Positions 38,740 to 47,700 of a stretch of 64,000 nt of DNA are shown piece after piece. Within the stretch, counting starts at the first letter, position 1. The number at the start of each line of letters is the position of its first letter. The position numbers were made by a program, and so were the translations under genes. Source of the stretch: Balaenoptera acutorostrata (Eukaryota; Chordata; Mammalia; Artiodactyla; Balaenopteridae); contig NC_080067.1 in assembly GCF_949987535.1 (NCBI RefSeq), forward strand, positions 52,574,910 to 52,638,909, written 5' to 3'. The notes beneath the pieces are model-generated. The model worked only from the letters and a program-made list of their open reading frames with translations, was not told where the DNA came from and made no database searches.

Positions 38740-41700
38740 TGTGATATTTTTAATACAAGAAGCTAGAAAGACGGAAAAAAATCAGACACTTTAAGTAGGA
38801 AAACCAAGAGACTATACTTAGCTCATCATAGGCACCAACACTGCAACCCTAAAACAGAAATACTGTGTGTGTAAACACACACGTACATGAACACAAAGCA
38901 CCCAGAAATCTCTTCTGAAAGAAAGAGCCTGCTGGCCAGGGCCGCTGCCCTCAGTGTGCACAGCACGGCGGGAGTCGAGGCTGGTTGAGTCGTGCTCCTG
39001 CGGCCACAGCTGTGCACCTGCACGGTGCTCTCCCACCCCCGTTCTGCCTTTTTCTAATTCACACAGAGGTGCAGAAGTCCGCTTGCTACATCTGTCTCAG
39101 GGGAGTGCTTCTTTATCATTTGAACAAAGGCGTGCCACACGGCTAACAGTGGCCCTTAGCCCAGACATCTACCAAAACATTTGCAAACCAACTTTGGAGG
39201 TCAACGAAAAAAAAGATGACATCCACACAGTGATACTTTTAATAAGATAAATATTCTAGTCTTTCTTCTTTCTCCTCCTCCTAGATACATAACCTTTGAA
39301 GGCAGTAATGCTGTGGTTCTCAAATACTAGCGTGCATTAAGAATCATGTTAAATTATGGAAGGATCATGTTAAAAATGCAGGCTCCTGGACACCCCCCCC
39401 CCCACCCCACCCTAGAAATGATGATTCAGTAGGTCTGGAGCAAGGCCCAGGTAACTGTGATACAGGGAGTCTCCACAAATTCCAGCTGAAAAGTTAAGTG
39501 TGACTTTGATGTCCGGATGACCTAAGCTTCCAGCTTGGTTCTGGGCAATGATTTCGGGCCAGCTACAGTACTCCTTTTGACCTTACTTTATTTAGATATA
39601 AAAAAGATACAATATTTTATAACTCAGTAGGTTGTGAAGAGTAAATAAAATTCTGTACATAAAGTTATTATGATAATCCCGATAAATTGTAAACTCTCAA
39701 ATTCTACTCTGTTCCTGCTTTCTCCTGCCCTTAATTATTACATTTAAAAATCAGGTTGTCAAGACAGAATCTCATAAAATGATTTACATGAGAGACGTAG
39801 ATGCCTGAGATAGCAGTTGTTTTCTGAGCAGATCTGGGGAAAGTTTTAATACGGGGGTAAAAGAGCAGGAGAAACTTGGAGGCCCCACCCAAAAGAACCA
39901 AAAAGCTATTGAAAGAAATAGAAAATCATATGTAAGTTAAATAAAAAAATTTTTTCTGTTGCAAAACCTTGTCGGCAATACTCCCAGGATGCTTACGACA
40001 GAATCTGGTTTTGGTCATTAAATGAACTATTTTACTTATATTTTTCTGAATTTTCAAATTATTGCTTAGTCTAATATTTATGGCTATTATAGTATATAGA
40101 GTATTCAAATTGGTTTGTCACATTTTTCAGTATGAAAAGCAGCCTCAGAGAAAATAATAATACTTGGTAAAAATTTTATAAAGAAGGTTTTGAATGTAAT
40201 AATATCCTCTAAAGACAATTTAATTTATACCCATGGAAAAAATTACCACACAGCTACAGTTTTGTAGGGAGATAATCAATGACTGCCTTGAAAAAGGACC
40301 CCACAGACACAGATGCTACAGCCTCTGAGATGAATCAGGGCCCAGCATATGATTCTTTTAATAATTTTATAAAGACAAAAGATAATACATGGTCTCCTGG
40401 TAAGCACAGATAGTTGGTTTTCCTTTGCCCTTTTCTTTTAATTCTTCCAAGAGAAGAAAAGTGAAGACCGGTGATTAAGAAGACATAGCAACTAAACTAG
40501 CCATTCCTATTTCTTTGCTTCGACTAGAAAGCTGTAAAACACTCAATGTGATATTACTTTAATAAGCTCTCCAACACTTGTATTTGTTCATTTGTTCATT
40601 CAGTAAGTGTCTACTGAGGGCCTGCCTTGTGCCGAGGACTGTTCTAGGCTTTGAACAAATGAAGCTTACGACTCTCATTTTCCTTCTCTATTGACTTGAG
40701 AGCTCTTCTTATTTCCTGTAATTTGACCAAACAACACATAAGCCTAGTCCCAAAAGCAGTGTGTGCAGGCTGTAAAGCTGGGAGCAAGGGAGGGAGGAAT
40801 AAAATATAGAGCTTGACAATAATTTATTTAGGTAGCTAGCATCATAAAATCCTACAGATCATATAGCGTGCGTCAATACAGGTCATACGGTGGCAAAAGA
40901 CCACATATGTGGGATAATTTCTGTGACTGAAACAAGTATTAGACTACTGCATGCAGGGGCTGGAGGAGGGTAGAAAAAGTAATATGCACCACACTGCCAG
41001 TGCAAAAAAAAAAAAAAAAAATCAAAGGTTCATTTAATATTCTCTTGATCAAGTTTTGAAAGCATGCATGATCTTCAGGATCAGGAAAGCTCTGTCCTAA
41101 GGAACTCAGTGAAGCCTGGCCTTTAAGAGACTACACGCAAAGAGGAATTCAGAAATGTTAAGCAGACTTAAAAAGAACCCAGAGAGGCCGCTACCCTTCT
41201 AACCTGTGCAGCAGCTAGTGCACTCTTGTGGTCTTCCAAAGTCACTACAAGTTGTTCATGCTCGGAGAGTAAATTCTTATGCTGTTGCTACACAGAAAAG
41301 AATTTTACAGGTTGAGTTTTAACATTCTAGGACAAACTCTTCTTGGGCAGACAGTGGCATGAGCACCCAGATGCTGCTTGCTTGCTGGTTGGTTTGTTTT
41401 TGCAGTATTTGTTAAGTTCCAAAATCTTTGTAGAGGGAAGACTATGATTAACGTAGTATTCCACAATCTAAAACGTGCTACCCAAATATCACAATCACTT
41501 ACAGTGAAATCAACACACACACAAAAATACCTCTCATTATTAATAAACCTTTGTAAATAAAAAGCTTATTAATCTAACAAACCTGCAACATTACAGCCAT
41601 ACTGGAAATAAGTGAAAAATATTATTAATAATATTAGAATTAACATTTTTATTATTAAAACATTATAACAGTAGTGCAGAATATTTGAAAAATAGATGGG

Positions 41701-44700
41701 GAAATATATAATCCCACTATCCTTAAATAAGTTACAAACGATTTTATATGTTTCCTTTCGGTCTTCTCTACATAATTGTATATAGCTATCATAATAGCCT
41801 GCATTCTATTTCATGTACTTATTTTTCACTTAAGATATTAAAGGTATTTCTATATTGCCAAAAAAAAAAAAAGCTTATTAAGATTCAGCCATCTAGCAAA
41901 AGAATCATTTCAGTACTAATGGAAATGTTGGGATTTCCAGATCATCGTTTAGCTTATGATGCAGAAGTGGTAAAAGTATTGGGCCTGGTCCAGTTTATGC
42001 AAAGCCCAAAATAACAGTGTGCATTGTAAAGCATGTCAAATAGGGAACGACTTTTAAGGTCACTCTACAAAGTAAAGCAGGCAAACACTAAACAGTCAAA
42101 TGCTGGGTTTTTTGGTTTTTTTTTTTTTTACCTTGACATCTTGCAGCTGTGTGTGCATGTCCTGATGCGCTCTCCTCAGCTGTCTGTTCTCTTCTCTCAA
42201 ATTGTACACGGATTCTATTTTAGAAAAAGGAAAATCATGCGTAAAGCCCTGGGCCTTTTGGGCTCTTGATTCTATTATTTTCACATCTAAAGCCTCACAT
42301 AACTTTTTCTAGGACTGTTTTGAACTTTGACAGTACAATATTCCAAATCAACAAAACCTATACCATTTTGGGGTGTGGCATGGATTCAGCTGGACAACCC
42401 AATACAATCTGGTTCAGTGGTTTAAATACATTTAAACAAGCTACACGTCGCAGAAGTTAAGGATTTTTAATTACTCCTGTGCTGAAAATGAAATGTTTCT
42501 GTTAAGAAGCAAACCCTTAGGAATGAAATGTAATGGGTAGGAGTCATCTAAGATTTTGCTCTCTTCACAAATTAAAAACAGGGCTATCAAAAAGCAAAAC
42601 CACATTTCTCAGAGCATGAATAATTTCCACAGTCCCCAAAAGGTATTTCAGTTACAAAAGCAACTCAAGAAATAAACAAGAGACAGAGAGACACCCCATC
42701 TGCTCAAAAATTCTAAATATATTTTCTTTCTCCCACCATTGAGTTCTTGACTGATCCAAATTCTCCCTCCGATAGCTATAGGACAGTTCTTTCCAGGGCT
42801 ACCATGTGAGACTGCAGCAATCAGAGTGAAGTCTGAAAACCTCCTGAACCACAAGCTCCACTGTTCGGGGAACAACCTCTTGCTAATTTTCCCACATTTT
42901 CTGTATCTGGATGCTATGAACTGGCAGTGCTTGGGCCAAATCCAACACACAAACATTTTTTTTGGCCCCTGCAGTGTTGGCCTACACATAGCGTCTTCCA
43001 CATTTGAAGAGGTGTCACCATTTAAAAATCAAGAATCTGGGTCTAATAAGACTCTGGCAACATTAGGCCAGTTCTCATGAGACAGCACTCAGCAGAAGTT
43101 AAATGGTGGCTGGGTGACCATAATGACTCATTTCCAACGGGAGATACTGTTGAGAGTGAAAGGGGTGCTGTTAAGAATTACGCTGGGACAGCAGCAGGTG
43201 TGGACCTGCACTACGTCGGGCAAACCGTCCCCAGAGTGGCAGCCGCTCGCTGCAGGCAGAACTTTATGCCTCCAGGGTGGCCCTCAGCACAGAGGGAAGG
43301 TGCCAGTCACCATCCCGCCTCGTACTTTCTGTCCACTTTCACTCCACTCGAGTCCCTGCTTGATCCCTGGGCGCTGGCTTCGTGACTGGGTTTGGGGAGA
43401 GATCAAGAACAAGGTGGGAACTGTGGCCAGTGGTTGGGTTGTCCACCTACACGTCACACCGGATTTTCTCAAAGGTCAAAACAGGACACTGTGGCAACTG
43501 AAGAGGACCACAAGCGTGTCATCGGCTGGATGGGCCCTCAGTCTACACACAGGCACACGTGCACTTGAAACACCCGAACTTGGCTGACTTTTAAAGGAAT
43601 TCAGTTTATAACCTTAATGACGGTGTCTCCTATGCCTTTGCTGTGTGACCCTGAGCAAGTTACCTAACCTGAGCAGGCCTCAATTTCTTCACTTGTTAAA
43701 TCAGACTAAATATAATGCCTACCTTGCAGGTTGTTATGGGACTTAAATAAGATACCTGTACGAAGAGTTTCCCCCAGTACTGGCACATGGAAAACATTTG
43801 TTAAGTGTCAGCTATTATTATAACGATAATGGGAAGAATAATCATCTAAGTTTATATGTTATCAGCTCACAGCTATCCATATTCTAAATTCTAAACTCCC
43901 TCCTCGTGTCACAGTAATCTGCCAAAGACTACTCGGACTACACACGTCATAGGTTTGCCACTACAGACCCGCATCTATCACGATGCATCTATCTTTAATT
44001 TACTATCAGGGACCATAATCAAACAAAAGTGTTGATGTGACAATCACTTATCAAAGTGTCATCAAAGTCACTGTCACATTAAGTTGTTTGAAGTCTCTCT
44101 GAGAAACTTCTTCCAAAAATTAACTGACACCAAAAATACTGTTCTCTCTCTCTCTCTCGCCCTCTGTCTCCATCTCTGTCTCTCTGTGTCGCTCCCTCAC
44201 CCACCAAGGTATTGGTAGATTCTCTCTTCTGATGACAAGAGCCCTATCACTTACTGTATTTCTCCTTTTGTTCTGGGTTCTAGGAAGCTCAGACCAGGCC
44301 ATCAGGCTTGAACTATCTGAGTATACAGAACTCACAGACAAGTATCCTCCTATTTTCCATGGTTCTGATTTCTTGTTAAAATTTTACTATACATGGACTT
44401 GGTTTCAAAGAAAGAAGTAACTACAGAGTAACACAAGATAATATGCCTTTTAGGGCTATTACTAAAATTGAATGAACTAAATTATGTAAAGCATGCCAAG
44501 GTCAGACACCTAGAAAATTTTACTTCTCACTCCTTTATGGATCTCCTTAATAGCAATATAATTAAGTATATTTCCTCAGCTTGGCTCAGGTTTGAAAATG
44601 CTAAACAGTGGATCCTACAAGTCAAATGTCCTCCTTCACCACACAAAGGTGTAGCATCCCCACGGTGGCAAGTGCTATCTGCACAATGGAGTCGTCTGGT

Positions 44701-47700
44701 TCTCTCTTCCTCTTACCACCTTTGTAAGGACTTGCAGTGTTTAGTCTCTTCCTTTCTCTATTTTGTTATCTTACTGACTCCTCACCACCTGGCTCACCAC
44801 CAACAAGCCAAGGCCCCTACATGTCTACATCTCTTGGGTGTCATCTGCTGACATCTGGCTCCATCAAGACCATCTCAACCCTTTGTAAACTGCCTCAGTG
44901 GCTATTTAACTCCCAGGTGCCTTTTTGGAATACTTACAAAGTATTCCTATTATTTTGGAATACTGTTATTAGCCTATTATTTTGGAATACTTTGAGACAA
45001 AGCATTGCAAAAAAAAAAGCACAGAAAAGTCCACAGGACCCTTCACACAGTTTCTTTCTATGATGACATTTTATATAAAACCAGGACATTGTTCTTCACC
45101 CGTGTTTTTGCAAAGCACCAGGATTTCACCTGTGTTTTTGCAAGCACCAGGATTTCACCCGTGTTTTTGCAAGCACCAGGATTTCACCCGTGTTTTTGCA
45201 AAGCACCAGGATTTCACCCGTGTTTTTGCAAGCACCAGGATTTCACCTGTGTTTCTGCAAGCACCATGTACGTTTTTAAACCAAATCTCACACTTCAAAC
45301 TTATTTAGTACCTGAATAGGTGATTGCAGAATATGCTATTGCCCTTTTCCAGAACTCACATGTACTTAGAAGTGATATATTTTGTTCCATATTACTATGA
45401 AAATACCTGATGCTGATGCTGATGGTGGTTAATATAGACTGAAGGTCTACCATGTACCAGTAACTGTTCTAGGTGCTCTGCATAATGTAATCCTCATACC
45501 AACTCTACAAGGTTGATACTTTTTATGAATATCCCGCTTTTACAGATGAGGACGGTTTACACTACACAACTTGCCTGTGGTCATATATAAACTAGTCATT
45601 GAAGAGGCCAAGATTCACCAGGGCAGTCTGACTCCAGAGCCTGAGCTTTTTGAAGCTACTATTAGCGATCAACAGGGAGTCTTTATGCCCCTGTGGAGAT
45701 TTGGAAATGCATCACTGTAACTGGGGAGCACTGATGGCATTTTGTGGGTGGGGTCAGAGATGCTAAATGTCTCACAACACACTTAAAAAGAGAACTGTCT
45801 TGCCCAACATGGCCAATGTGCCCCGTTGAGAAACACTAAGTATTCTGTTCTGTTTCCCTAAACGAACCCAAAGAGATAAGTATAAGTGTGAAACTTCATA
45901 AAGAAGTAAGAAGTAACTGGTAAAGGACCACATGTAAGGTAATCAATCACCAATCAACAAACAAAATAAAACAAAAGTCTATTGTTCTATTCAAATGTTA
46001 ATATGAGTATTCATTTCCATGCACACTGACTAATGAGGTTTCCAAATACCTTTTAGCTTAGAAAGCTCTTGTTCTTTCTCTTGCTGCAGCTGCAGGTATC
46101 TCTGCTTGTGGTCATTAAATGTCCTACTGAAGTCCTCTCCTTGCTTGCGGTGTTCCTCTTCCAAGTCGCTGTGCTGTTTCTTTAGCTCCTCATGTTGACT
46201 CTGCAAAGATGAAAACTTTAGCAGGGATGTACATTCTCTAAATAATATCAGAATCTGTCTCTCGATAGCGTAGCCTTTCTCTTGCCAGAAAGTAAGCACA
46301 AATGAAGAAGTAGACTTAGTTTTCCTCAGCTTGCTTTGAATTTGTGCAGCTCCCTTCCATTCCAAATGAATAGTTTGCGATCATGGCCAAAAATAATTTT
46401 CTCCTGCATTTTTAACATTAACGGGAACAACAAGAAGTTGGAAGTTTGCATGAGAGATGGAAAAGGAAGGGATCTGGGGAAATTCCCAGGGACTTAAGTT
46501 ACTGTGGAAACAGGGTAAAGCTAACGAAAAAATTACCCCTCCGTGGATACTCTAGATTGCCTCTTTCAATCTGATGTTTTCCCAGCAACATTTTTTATTT
46601 CCCTTCTTTGATTTTCAGCCTTCCTGGTAACCCAGTTTAAAGAAGGGGGAAAAAAAAGACTTTTTTCCGTTTGGGGGAAGTAATAAATCTATTGCTTATA
46701 GAATGATTCTTACGTATATTACTCCTGATTATAATACTGTAATCACAATCTAGATAAATTCTACAGTCTCCAAATGCTTAATGTGAAAGGGTGGTCTGCT
46801 TTAATTCATGTATTGCTTTCTTGATAATAGGAAAGATGCTGGTTTCAATAAAAAGCATATGCCCTACTGATATAGGAGAAAAGACAACACCAAACAAAAA
46901 GCTGGGGGGTAGGGGCTGGAGACAGTGGCGTGGTTTTTTTCCCTGCTGTGCAGGGTGGCATAATGTCTGCTGCTCATCTCTTCTGGCCTGAACAGAAATA
47001 ATGCATCTCTCTCTCTCTCTCTTTTTTTCAATTTTCCTGACACAATAATGAGTTTTATCCAAGAACAAAGGAAGGAGAATCTTTAAACATAAATTGTGCT
47101 CCTGTGGTAGGCAGAACACTTATTACACATTAGTAACAGGAAGGCAGCATTTTAATACTTCTACTGCCTCCAGCACGACTAAGATAAAAGAAAATCCCTA
47201 AGAAAAACCACTCTGAGAAATTAGATTTAAAAAACAAACAAAAATCCTTAAAGGATAGAGAACAAAATTAAAAATTAGGTGACCAGAGAGCCTGATTTAG
47301 AAAAAATATGTAATGAGCTAAATATGTTCTTTGTAATCAGGTGATAAAACATGATGGATCATTACAATTATATATCACTTTTAGCCAGAAATGATTTTAA
47401 TATACCATATCACAATACAAATCAACTTTCTGTAAACTTTCTTTGATCACTTAAGTTACTTAGTTAATCCTTTGATTCACTCACGAAGAACAACTTTAAA
47501 TTACTCACCTTTAACATCTGATGTTGGACATTCAACGCGCTGTACCTGCTATTAGAATCTTGCTGTAAATTGAAAAGCAAACAGTTAACACAAAAGTAAC
47601 AAATTTGGCTCTTTTGCTAACCAGAGCTTAAAGGTCTTAATGGAAGGATTTCACTCATTTCACTTGTGTTAAGTGAAAATGAACTCTAAGCTCGAAACAG

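Larger units (their letters stand above)
37985..41203 (-). other. GOLIM4: GOLIM4 intron 7 (3.2 kb)
   Basis: Contains a GT microsatellite, a MER5-like element, an L2-like fragment and an A run of about 17 nt at about 41005-41021. No coding signal beyond short frames. Confidence 0.85.
42215..46049 (-). other. GOLIM4: GOLIM4 intron 5 (3.8 kb)
   Basis: Contains two MIR copies, a pyrimidine-rich tract, a minisatellite and a MER20-like element. The 157-codon frame at 43114-43587 overlaps another frame on the same strand and has no recognisable similarity. Confidence 0.85.

Noticed and set aside
43114..43587. 157-codon plus-strand frame in intron 5
   Set aside because: No recognised similarity, overlaps another frame, and ends upstream of a MIR; no exon signals support it.
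45095..45266. CRISPR-like array
   Set aside because: The units are contiguous with no unique spacers, and the host is a mammal.
44982..45319. Open frames of 104-108 codons with repeated FTRVF/CFCK-like units
   Set aside because: They come from translating the 29/30-bp minisatellite, which lacks stops in those frames.
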